Positions 6,717 through 12,666 of a stretch of 15,874 nucleotides of DNA are shown here, in pieces. Origin of the DNA: Candidatus Altarchaeota archaeon (lineage in GTDB: Archaea; SpSt-1190); assembly GCA_018221025.1 (NCBI GenBank), contig JAAOXX010000072.1, positions 1-15,874 on the forward strand, read 5' to 3'. Numbering within the stretch: position 1 is the stretch's first letter; each line of letters starts with the position of its first letter. A program made the position numbers and the translations under genes. The notes under the pieces are model-generated. The model was not told where the DNA came from, searched no databases, and saw nothing but the letters and a program-made list of their open reading frames with translations.

Positions 6717-8101
6717 GAATGACCCCCCATATCAAATTCAATAAGTCTCTGGAGTTCAAGTGCATACTCGAGTGGAAGTTCATTCACAAAGTCTCTGACA
6801 AATCCAAAGACCAACATACTCATTGCAGTTTTTTCATCAATTCCCCTAGACATCAAGTACAGGAGTTTCTCCTTGTCAACATTACCCATCCTTGCCTCAT
6901 GATTAAGAGATGCAGTGTCTTCCATCACTTCAATTTTAGGAATTGCATTTGCTACAGAATCTCCTATGAGAAGTGAATCACATTCAGTATTGGCCTTACT
7001 AAATTTGGCACCAGAATAAATTCGCACGGTTCCTCTAAAAGTCGCAATCCCAGTCCCCAATGAAACTGTTTTTGAAATCATATTAGAATGAGTATGCGGT
7101 GCACGGTGAATCATTCGCGCCCCCGAATCTATGTTTTGTCCATCACTTACAAGAGCAATTGAAACCACCTCACCTCGCGCGTTAGGTTCCAATAAGCAGA
7201 TTGCAGGATATTTCATAGTAACTTTGCTTCCAAAATTGCCATCAATCCACTGCACAAAAGCACCAGAATATGCAAACGCCCTTTTTGTGACAAGGTTGTA
7301 AACGTTATTACTCCAGTTCTGAAGGGTGATGTACTTTAATTTGGAATTTGGAAGGGCAACTAATTCAACCACTGCCGAATGAATGGTTGACTTGTTGTAT
7401 AGTGGAGCCGTACAACCTTCAACATATGTAACTTCAGCCCCCTCCTCAACAATAATGAGTGTTCTCTCGAACTGACCGAATCCTTCAAGATTTATTCTGA
7501 AATATGTGTGCAGAGGAAATGGGACTTTGACGTTCTTGGGAACGTAAATGAATGTACCCCCACTCCAAACTGCATTGTTTAAAGCGGCAAATTTATTGTC
7601 AGTAGGCGGAACAATTTTCCCCATATATTTTCGAACCAGTTCGGGATGTTTTTTCACAGCCTCATCCATACTCATATAGATGACCCCTAGTTTATCCAAT
7701 CCTTTTTTAGCCTTTTCAAAAATCACTTCAGAATCATATTGAAGTCCAACACCCGAAAGCATCTTCATCTCCACACCACTAATACCGAGCTTTTCAAAAG
7801 TAGTTTTAATATCTTCGGGGACATCCTCCCATTTTCTGGCCTTGTCAGAAGGTTTAGAATAATATATTAAGTCTTCAAAGTCAACGCCGCTTAAATCTGG
7901 GCCAAATTTTGGCATTTTCAATTTTTTGAAAAAATCGAAGCCCTTAATTCTTGACTTGGCAACCCAATCAGGGTCTCCCTTAAATTTTGAAATCTTGAGA
8001 ACTTTGTCTTTTGTTAATGGTCCCTTAACCTGAAATTCACTCCGTTCTTTTGACTTGAACCAATAACGCCGTTCCCTCTCTTTAAGAAATTCAAAATCCA
8101 C
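6713..8101 (-). CDS. sufB: SufB, Fe-S scaffold subunit
   Basis: SufB is the main cluster-building subunit of the SufBC2D complex. The protein is full length (462 residues from this start). Residues matching E. coli SufB are seen: Cys230 in EGCTAP (Cys254 in E. coli), Cys374 in TECDSLLIG (Cys405) and Glu402 in NHEARMG (Glu434). Other family segments include NNAVWSGGTFIYVP near 175-188 and RMIHRAPHTHSNM near 329-341. I set the start at GTG 8099-8101, not the GTG at 8110: the later codon follows GGTG (8108-8111) by six bases and overlaps the sufC stop as TAGTG, a classic coupled arrangement. From the earlier GTG the protein gains three residues. The stop overlaps the sufD ATG. Confidence 0.95.
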   Translation of the reverse strand: MDFEFLKERERRYWFKSKERSEFQVKGPLTKDKVLKISKFKGDPDWVAKSRIKGFDFFKKLKMPKFGPDLSGVDFEDLIYYSKPSDKARKWEDVPEDIKTTFEKLGISGVEMKMLSGVGLQYDSEVIFEKAKKGLDKLGVIYMSMDEAVKKHPELVRKYMGKIVPPTDNKFAALNNAVWSGGTFIYVPKNVKVPFPLHTYFRINLEGFGQFERTLIIVEEGAEVTYVEGCTAPLYNKSTIHSAVVELVALPNSKLKYITLQNWSNNVYNLVTKRAFAYSGAFVQWIDGNFGSKVTMKYPAICLLEPNARGEVVSIALVSDGQNIDSGARMIHRAPHTHSNMISKTVSLGTGIATFRGTVRIYSGAKFSKANTECDSLLIGDSVANAIPKIEVMEDTASLNHEARMGNVDKEKLLYLMSRGIDEKTAMSMLVFGFVRDFVNELPLEYALELQRLIEFDMGGHS

Positions 8102-8793
8102 TAATTCCACCCCTCAAATCCAAAATCATTTAACTTTGAAAGCAAGTCAGGGCCCCCTTCCTCTACAATTTTTCCTTTTGACAGAATATACACTTTGTCT
8201 GGTCGAATATTATCAAACAGACTAGTTTGGTGTGTAATAATTAGAACTCCTTGATTTTGAGTCCTCATCGTTTTCATAAATTTGCTAACCAATTTGACTG
8301 CATCAATATCTAGTCCCGAATCAATTTCATCGAGAATAACTAATCTCGGATTTTTTAGAATCGCTTGAAGCATTTCCATCTTCTTCCGCTCCCCACCAGA
8401 AAATCCAACATTCAAGTCTTTTGACAAGAGTTCAGGAGTAATCCCTAATTTTTTTGAAACTTCTGTAATTTCATCCCACTCTTTATTGAAAGATGTTGCC
8501 AAGAAGTATTCAGACTTAACGCCTTCAATTTCAGGAGGGTTTTGAAATGATAGAAAAATTCCTTGATTTGCACGTTCATTAGTGGGCATACCGTTTAAAG
8601 ATTTCCCATCCAGCAAAATATCTCCGTGAATTTCAAGTGATGGGTCTCCCATAATCGCCTTAGCAAGAGTGCTTTTTCCTGAGCCATTAGGCCCCATTAC
8701 CGCAACAATTTGCCCTGGCTCAACTATTAAGTTAACATCATCCAAGATTCGAGAACCATCAATATTAACTGTTAAGTTTTTTAATCGTATCAC
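8101..8793 (-). CDS. sufC: SufC, ABC-type ATPase of the SUF complex
   Basis: SufC hydrolyses ATP and drives the conformational change of SufBC2D that opens the cluster assembly site; it is cytosolic and not a transporter. In 230 residues it shows Walker A GPNGSGKST (34-42), the Q-loop SFQNPPEIEGV (82-92) typical of SufC, the signature FSGGERKKME (131-140), Walker B LVILDE (151-156), and switch His188. The SGGERKK..E..Q signature separates SufC from transport ATPases. It begins with GTG at 8793 and is first in the operon. A TATA-like element 28 nt upstream predicts a leaderless mRNA, and two palindromes flank that element. The divergent regulator gene starts 81 bp away. Confidence 0.95.
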   Translation of the reverse strand: MIRLKNLTVNIDGSRILDDVNLIVEPGQIVAVMGPNGSGKSTLAKAIMGDPSLEIHGDILLDGKSLNGMPTNERANQGIFLSFQNPPEIEGVKSEYFLATSFNKEWDEITEVSKKLGITPELLSKDLNVGFSGGERKKMEMLQAILKNPRLVILDEIDSGLDIDAVKLVSKFMKTMRTQNQGVLIITHQTSLFDNIRPDKVYILSKGKIVEEGGPDLLSKLNDFGFEGWN

Positions 8794-8798
8794 AATCC

Positions 8799-8805
8799 TA
8801 TAAAA
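8799..8805 (+). promoter_or_regulatory. Possible second, upstream TATA box toward the regulator gene
   Basis: TATAAAA occurs here on the plus strand, identical to the better placed box at 8847-8853. If used, it would start RNA near 8825 and give the regulator mRNA a leader of about 49 nt that includes the second palindrome. It could be chance in an AT-rich region. Confidence 0.25.
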
Positions 8806-8818
8806 TTAACTGGGTTAA
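8806..8818. promoter_or_regulatory. Palindromic operator 1 of the suf control region
   Basis: TTAACTGGGTTAA is a 5+3+5 inverted repeat (TTAAC-N3-GTTAA). It lies between the sufC TATA element and the sufC start, so a bound protein would block RNA polymerase entry on sufC. The same architecture recurs 17 bp away. Probable target of the adjacent HTH protein; the protein-site link is inferred from position. Confidence 0.65.
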
Positions 8819-8822
8819 ATAA
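8815..8822 (-). promoter_or_regulatory. TATA box of the sufCBDSU operon
   Basis: The minus strand reads TTATTTAA; TATTTAA starts 28 nt before the GTG of sufC. It is sandwiched between the two palindromes and overlaps the arm of the first. A factor on either site should compete with TBP/TFB. The match to consensus is weaker than at the other promoters in this window, which is common for regulated promoters. Confidence 0.5.
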
Positions 8823-8835
8823 TTAACTCAGTTAA
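8823..8835. promoter_or_regulatory. Palindromic operator 2 of the suf control region
   Basis: TTAACTCAGTTAA is a perfect 6+1+6 palindrome and contains the same TTAAC-N3-GTTAA frame as operator 1; centres are 17 bp apart. It abuts the upstream side of the sufC TATA element. A further half-site GTTAAC (8839-8844) follows eight bases on and touches the TFB side of the regulator's own TATA box, so one set of bound dimers could control both directions. Confidence 0.65.
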
Positions 8836-8845
8836 AAAGTTAACA

Positions 8846-8853
8846 ATATAAAA
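8846..8853 (+). promoter_or_regulatory. TATA box of the four-cysteine HTH regulator gene
   Basis: ATATAAAA places TATAAAA 27 nt before the ATG at 8874, predicting a leaderless mRNA. The half-site GTTAAC at 8839-8844 lies immediately upstream, where TFB would bind, which suggests autoregulation. Confidence 0.6.
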
Positions 8854-8873
8854 CACCACAATTAACATAGATA

Positions 8874-9164
8874 ATGATGCAGTGCGAAGTTTCTTCAAGG
8901 AAAATTCTTCCAGCAATAAGAAGAGAGCTAGTAATACAGTTAGTTAAGACGGGGAAGAAGCAAAATGAAGTTGCAAGATTACTTCATGTAACTCCCGCAG
9001 CGGTGACTCAATACATTAAAGGAAAGAGGGCGAAAACTGAATTAACCGATTCTGAGAAAAAACAAGTTTCCAAAATTGCAAGTAAGTGTATGAAGAAGAA
9101 TGTGCTTGATGAAGAACAATTATGTAGCTTGTGCAAGAAAATGCAGAAATCTCGACTAAATTAA
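8874..9164 (+). CDS. Small HTH transcriptional regulator with four cysteines (COG2522-like)
   Basis: A 96-residue DNA-binding protein. Residues about 11-52 form an HTH resembling the archaeal COG2522 group: LPAIRRELV, then QNEVARLLHVTPAAVTQYIKGKR with recognition helix around 41-49. It has only four cysteines: Cys4 just before the HTH, and Cys72, Cys84, Cys87 in a C-terminal CxnCxxC tail. Four cysteines at the two ends of a small regulator suggest a bound Fe-S cluster or metal. Divergent placement from sufC, with shared palindromes between, points to control of Fe-S assembly by cluster status, much as SufR or IscR do in bacteria, though it is not homologous to either in any way I can see. Two adjacent ATGs (8874, 8877) are possible; TATA spacing favours the first. 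Its end overlaps the convergent thiolase gene by 9 bp. Confidence 0.85.
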   Translation: MMQCEVSSRKILPAIRRELVIQLVKTGKKQNEVARLLHVTPAAVTQYIKGKRAKTELTDSEKKQVSKIASKCMKKNVLDEEQLCSLCKKMQKSRLN

Positions 9165-10082
9165 TTTTAAGTCTTTTTTGAGTTCACACACTTTGCACAC
9201 TAATCTACTTGATGGTTCTTTGCAAATTTCACATTCATTGAGTGTTCGATTCAATAAGTGCGCCGATTCTTTTAGTGGGGGGAGCAGTTTCTCGCGATAG
9301 GTTTTCATTATTTTTTTCTTAGAATTTGGCTTATCTGACTCGAGTCGATTTAGAAAATGTCGGACACCAACACGTGCACTTTCTTCGAGATATGGGCATT
9401 CTGAATCAGGCAAATTAGGATACTTCATAAGCGCATATGTTGCAAGAGCCTTTTCAGGTACATCAATAAGAGGCTTAAATCTTACAACAAACGCAGAATG
9501 GTCAGTTATTCCCCCAATCTCACCTTTAGTACTTATTTGGGAAACGTTTCCCGTAAATAAATTCATGAATAATGTTTGTAATTCATCATCTCTGTTGTGA
9601 GCAAAAAGAACCTTAGTCGCATCCAATTCTCGAACCTTCGCATTTATTAGGTATCTTCGAAAAGTCCCACAAATTGTGCATGCCTTAGTCTCAACCCCCA
9701 AGTCTGTCCTAGATTCTAAAATCTTATCTAAGGTGCTTCCAATCTCTTTTTCAAAACTAACCACCTTAAGCTCAATATTTTTTTTTGAGCAAAAACGTCT
9801 TAAAAATTTGAGTGACTCGTCTCGATAATTTTTGATACCTTCATCAATACAAATTGCAAAAATCTTTAGGTCTTTGTTTTTAACCCAATCATTGACAATA
9901 TCAAGTAAGGCTGTAGAATCTTTTCCTCCACTAACTGCAATTGCAAGCGTTTCCTTTTTTCCAATAAATTTGCCGAGTTCAGTTTCAACAGTTTCTTTTA
10001 ACCATAATTGGAAATGAGCGGGGCAAAAGGGAACTTCGCCTAAAAATGACGCACGAGAACCGCAATGGCAATTAACCACCAC
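9156..10082 (-). CDS. ttuA: TtuA/Ncs6-family tRNA 2-thiolation enzyme
   Basis: These ATP-using PP-loop enzymes adenylate a tRNA uridine (U54 in TtuA, U34 in Ncs6) and replace its 2-oxygen by sulfur delivered by a ubiquitin-like carrier. From the GTG at 10082 the protein has 308 residues: N-terminal zinc site (Cys5 or Cys7, then Cys20 and His23), PP-loop SGGKDS (51-56), Cys135 and Cys138 in CTIC, the HNRDDELQT segment (162-170), Cys229 in SECPY, and a C-terminal zinc site Cys284, Cys287, Cys296, Cys299. Cys135, Cys138 and Cys229 match the three ligands of the 4Fe-4S cluster in TtuA. The N-terminal CxC is unusual; CxxC is normal. I prefer GTG 10082 (or 10079) over a TTG at 10097, because GGTG at 10087-10090 precedes it and overlap with the carrier gene shrinks. 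U34 versus U54 cannot be decided. Confidence 0.88.
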   Translation of the reverse strand: MVVNCHCGSRASFLGEVPFCPAHFQLWLKETVETELGKFIGKKETLAIAVSGGKDSTALLDIVNDWVKNKDLKIFAICIDEGIKNYRDESLKFLRRFCSKKNIELKVVSFEKEIGSTLDKILESRTDLGVETKACTICGTFRRYLINAKVRELDATKVLFAHNRDDELQTLFMNLFTGNVSQISTKGEIGGITDHSAFVVRFKPLIDVPEKALATYALMKYPNLPDSECPYLEESARVGVRHFLNRLESDKPNSKKKIMKTYREKLLPPLKESAHLLNRTLNECEICKEPSSRLVCKVCELKKDLKLI

Positions 10083-10269
10083 TCCACACCCGCACAAATT
10101 TTAGTTCATCATTTTTGGACAATGGCTCACGTTCGGTGACAACTTCACCATTTAGAATGGAAACGTATTCTTCAGGGGTTATTTTTAGAGAGGTCATAAT
10201 ATCAAGAATGATAGTGCTCCCTTTAATTGATAATTCCGTTACTACACCTTCGAGTTCTACTTTAACCAT
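10072..10269 (-). CDS. Ubiquitin-like sulfur carrier (ThiS/MoaD/Urm1/SAMP type)
   Basis: A 65-residue beta-grasp protein ending in VWSGG. The C-terminal diglycine is the site where an E1-like enzyme adenylates and then thiocarboxylates such carriers. The pattern fits ThiS/MoaD: strand MVKVELEG, a second strand, a helix near 25-32, and an INGEVV-like segment at 38-43 (SILNGEVV). The next gene, overlapping by about 11 nt, is a TtuA/Ncs6 enzyme, so tRNA 2-thiolation is the likeliest use; molybdopterin or protein conjugation cannot be excluded. I set the start at ATG 10269, not at ATG 10293, because GGTG (10275-10278) stands five bases before it and the shorter form begins directly with the first strand. 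An AT-rich TATA-like tract lies at 10299-10311. Confidence 0.82.
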   Translation of the reverse strand: MVKVELEGVVTELSIKGSTIILDIMTSLKITPEEYVSILNGEVVTEREPLSKNDELKFVRVWSGG

Positions 10270-10274
10270 GTAAA

Positions 10275-10278
10275 CACC
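10275..10278 (-). promoter_or_regulatory. Shine-Dalgarno core that sets the start of the sulfur carrier
   Basis: GGTG on the minus strand, five bases before ATG 10269. It is complementary to CACC in the archaeal 16S rRNA 3' end. The same core precedes sufB (8108-8111), sufS (5969-5972), the thiolase (10087-10090) and the first permease (15021-15024) by four to seven bases. Confidence 0.6.
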
Positions 10279-10282
10279 AAAT

Positions 10283-10291
10283 TCAATAAAC
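10283..10291 (+). promoter_or_regulatory. Weak TATA-like element of the DUF123 gene
   Basis: TTCAATAAA begins about 27-28 nt before ATG 10311, consistent with leaderless transcription. The match is poor, and it lies inside the leader or 5' end of the divergent carrier gene, so the two promoters overlap. Confidence 0.3.
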
Positions 10292-10298
10292 ATCCACT

Positions 10299-10311
10299 AA
10301 TTAAATTAAAA
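10299..10311 (-). promoter_or_regulatory. TATA-like tract upstream of the sulfur carrier
   Basis: The minus strand reads TTTTAATTTAATT. A box here would start RNA around 10277-10285, giving a short leader that may contain the GGTG site. The exact register is uncertain because several overlapping TATA-like matches occur. Confidence 0.35.
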
Positions 10312-10721
10312 TGTTTCCCAAGGGTCTATACGTGCTCATAATTGATGTCCCAAGTACTAAAATAGCTGTAGGACGCCTAGGGGAACTTGAGTTTTCCGGA
10401 AGATATGGGTATGTGGGTTCAAATCAGAGTGGTGGACGAATTAAACGGCACCTCAGGAAGGGGAAAGTAAAACGCTGGCATATTGATTATTTAACGGAAA
10501 TTGGGAAAGTGGTATCAGTAGTAACTATGGAACTAGGAAAGGGCTATGAAGAAGACCTAGCACGAAGATTGTCCAAGAAATTTGAATTTATCAAGAATTT
10601 TGGAAACAGTGATTGCAAAGACGATAGCCACTTATTCTTAGTATCAGATGGTTTCTTTGAGGAAATCAATAAGTTTGTTCAAGAATCATCTGAAATTCCA
10701 AAAACACAGTTTTTCAAATGA
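10311..10721 (+). CDS. DUF123 family GIY-YIG-type nuclease-like protein
   Basis: A 136-residue protein of the archaeal DUF123 (COG1833) group, a compact GIY-YIG relative sometimes fused to endonuclease III in other archaea. GLY (5-7) and GYVG (33-36) are the two halves of the GIY-YIG motif. Arg43 in GGRIKRHLR is the family's catalytic-type arginine, WHIDYL (56-61) is conserved, Glu80 and Glu81 in the helix GYEEDL could supply the metal-binding acid, and NSDCKDDSHLF (99-109) is a family signature with Cys102 and His107. A DNA repair or nucleic acid processing role is likely but not proven for the family. It stands alone on the plus strand, and its last 8 bp overlap the end of the ThiF-ThiI fusion gene. 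Confidence 0.87.
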   Translation: MFPKGLYVLIIDVPSTKIAVGRLGELEFSGRYGYVGSNQSGGRIKRHLRKGKVKRWHIDYLTEIGKVVSVVTMELGKGYEEDLARRLSKKFEFIKNFGNSDCKDDSHLFLVSDGFFEEINKFVQESSEIPKTQFFK

Positions 10722-12636
10722 GTTTTTTCTTCTTAGCCTCTCTGTAATTAATTGAATATGCACTGAACCCTTTTTTTCTAGCATCGAGTGCTTTCTCATC
10801 TGAACGATGCCCACCTTTACATACAAAGAGATATTTATTCCCTTTTTTTAGTTCTGGAAGTTTTTCCCACATTTTAACAATATTAAAACCACTAAAGTCT
10901 TCAGGGATTGGGACTTCCTCCAGAGGTTCTGCTTTTCTCATCCTCTTTAAAATTTCTCCATAGTTAAACAGGAGTTTCCGCTCTTCTTCTAGAACTTTTC
11001 CAAGTCGAGGGGTTGCATTACTGTGTGATTCAATTGAACAGAATTCTGAAATTTTGGAGCTCGCATCAAAGGTTCCAATTAATCTAGCCATCCCAACAAT
11101 TTCATCTTTGTCCATTCCAATTAGGGGCCTCAAAACGAGTGAATCGATTGAGTCTTTAATAACTTCAAGACTGGTAAGTGTTTGAGACGAGACTTGTCCA
11201 AGACTTTCTCCAGTCACTAAGGGATAAGCTCTAATTTCTTTTGAAAACTCTTTTGCAATTCGGTACATAAATCTCTTGTAAACTATTTGCCTCAATCCTT
11301 CATTAACAGCAGACTGAATTTCACCAATCTCTTTAGAGATATCAATAGTCCAAAGAGTTGATTTAGGCAACCATTCTTTGAGTCTTGAAAAGACATTGTA
11401 GACTTTAGCCTCTAGTGCTCTACCGAGGGGATTAAGGAATAGGAATTCGAGTTCAGCCCCCCTCTTTGCGGCCATCCATGCGGCAACAGGAGAGTCAATA
11501 CCCCCAGAAAAAAGCGCAGTGGCTCTGCCTTCACAACCATAAGGTAATCCACCAGGACCGTTGACCTTTCTAAAAAATAAGTAGGCGCCCTCTTGGTGAA
11601 TTTCAACACTTAATTCCACTTCGTACTTGGTCAAATCAACGACTCCAAATTCACTGGCGATTGCACCAAGCTCTCTTTCAAGCGTAATTGAGTTTCGGGG
11701 ATATCCTTTCCATGAACGATTAGCAGTAACTCTGAAAGACTTTCCTTTCAAAACGGTTTTTGCAAATTTTTCAAATTCACCATCCAGAGCTTCAAGAGAA
11801 ATAAAGATACTTGGGCTGAATGATTTAATTCCAAAGACTCGTGAAAGTCCAGAGAGGTACTCCTGTTTAAAATTCAAAGTCATCCGTGCATTTTTGAATT
11901 GAGGAATTTCACCAACCATAGTTTCAATATTTTTTTTGAGAATCTTAACCATTTTCATACGAGTCACTGGACTCTTAATCCAAATCTCTGAAAATCGAAT
12001 TAAAATATGTGAATAATCAGGGGAACCTAATTCAATTTCATTAAGTTGATTATTAAGAGTTATTAGTTTCTTGGACGGACCATCATTCAAAACCTTTAGA
12101 GCTTCAAGAGCCATTTGAGAACCAATAACGCCTGCTGCAGCTCCAAGAATTAAACATCCCCGTTCTTTTTTGTTCTTTAATGGTAAAGTGTCTTTTTCAC
12201 TCAATAGAATGGAAATCTGACCGAATTTTTCATCAGCAGCGCCATGAATAACTGGGATTCCCTTTGAAAGTGCCAAGTCCCACAGTTTTTCCCGTGATTC
12301 CCAATTATCAAGACAATCTAAGACAATGTTGGTTTTTTTTGGAAAGGGTTCAAAACCATCTTGAGTAGTTACTTTGATTTCTGGATTCAATTCCAAAAGC
12401 CTCTTTTTAGCGACTTCAACCTTATTTTTTCCAATATCGTTTTCAGTAAATAAAAACTGACGATTAAGGTTAGTTTTTTCAATAACATCATTATCAATAA
12501 GAACCATGTGGCCAACACCAGCCAATGCAAGATAAGTTGCTGCAGGATTGCCAAGACCACCAACACCGGCAATTATTGCAACTGAATCCCTCAGTTTTTT
12601 TTTGTTAACTAAACCATTTTGACGAGTGTATCTCAC
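10714..12636 (-). CDS. thiI: ThiF-ThiI-rhodanese fusion: E1-like activator joined to tRNA 4-thiouridine synthase
   Basis: From GTG 12636 the protein has 640 residues. Residues about 1-200 are a ThiF/MoeB E1-like domain: GVGGLG (24-29), NLNRQF (56-61), DCLDN (107-111), Cys161 where ThiF has its active Cys, then AAAGVIGSQMALEALK. The zinc CxxC pairs of ThiF/MoeB are absent and that loop is short. Residues about 205-355 form the ferredoxin-like and THUMP tRNA-binding part of ThiI; FSGGIDSP (376-383) is the PP-loop. Cys533 in EFCSI fits E. coli Cys344, and Cys606 in FVCKGGHRS fits the rhodanese Cys456, so this is a rhodanese-bearing ThiI. It should make s4U8 in tRNA; the E1 part may charge the nearby GG carrier. 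The start is chosen because TAATAAA begins 28 nt upstream; a TTG at 12651 would add five residues. I do not know this three-part order as a standard architecture. Confidence 0.88.
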   Translation of the reverse strand: MRYTRQNGLVNKKKLRDSVAIIAGVGGLGNPAATYLALAGVGHMVLIDNDVIEKTNLNRQFLFTENDIGKNKVEVAKKRLLELNPEIKVTTQDGFEPFPKKTNIVLDCLDNWESREKLWDLALSKGIPVIHGAADEKFGQISILLSEKDTLPLKNKKERGCLILGAAAGVIGSQMALEALKVLNDGPSKKLITLNNQLNEIELGSPDYSHILIRFSEIWIKSPVTRMKMVKILKKNIETMVGEIPQFKNARMTLNFKQEYLSGLSRVFGIKSFSPSIFISLEALDGEFEKFAKTVLKGKSFRVTANRSWKGYPRNSITLERELGAIASEFGVVDLTKYEVELSVEIHQEGAYLFFRKVNGPGGLPYGCEGRATALFSGGIDSPVAAWMAAKRGAELEFLFLNPLGRALEAKVYNVFSRLKEWLPKSTLWTIDISKEIGEIQSAVNEGLRQIVYKRFMYRIAKEFSKEIRAYPLVTGESLGQVSSQTLTSLEVIKDSIDSLVLRPLIGMDKDEIVGMARLIGTFDASSKISEFCSIESHSNATPRLGKVLEEERKLLFNYGEILKRMRKAEPLEEVPIPEDFSGFNIVKMWEKLPELKKGNKYLFVCKGGHRSDEKALDARKKGFSAYSINYREAKKKKLI

Positions 12637-12655
12637 AGGAATAAACCTCAAATAA

Positions 12656-12666
12656 GTTTTATTAAA
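12656..12666 (-). promoter_or_regulatory. TATA box of the ThiF-ThiI fusion gene
   Basis: The minus strand reads TTTAATAAAAC directly after the stop codon of the second permease (12667-12669). TAATAAA begins 28 nt before GTG 12636, which implies a separate leaderless transcript and favours GTG 12636 over TTG 12651. Confidence 0.45.

Noticed and set aside
8765..8775. TTAACTGTTAA inside the sufC coding region, a third palindrome near the operator.
   Set aside because: Its central spacer is one base instead of three, and it is explained by codons for a normal SufC N-terminus. Similar AT-rich hexamers occur elsewhere in the window.
8798..8805. TTTTATAG on the minus strand as a TATA box for sufC.
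   Set aside because: It is only about 10 nt from the GTG and would start RNA inside the gene; the element at 8815-8822 has the right distance.
10690..10718. The DUF123 protein ends in KTQFFK, suggestive of a PCNA-binding motif.
   Set aside because: The QxxLxxFF spacing is not met; only the double Phe is present.
11412..12572. Several open frames of 60-90 codons inside the ThiF-ThiI fusion, on both strands.
   Set aside because: All overlap well-supported domains of the fusion and have no features of their own.
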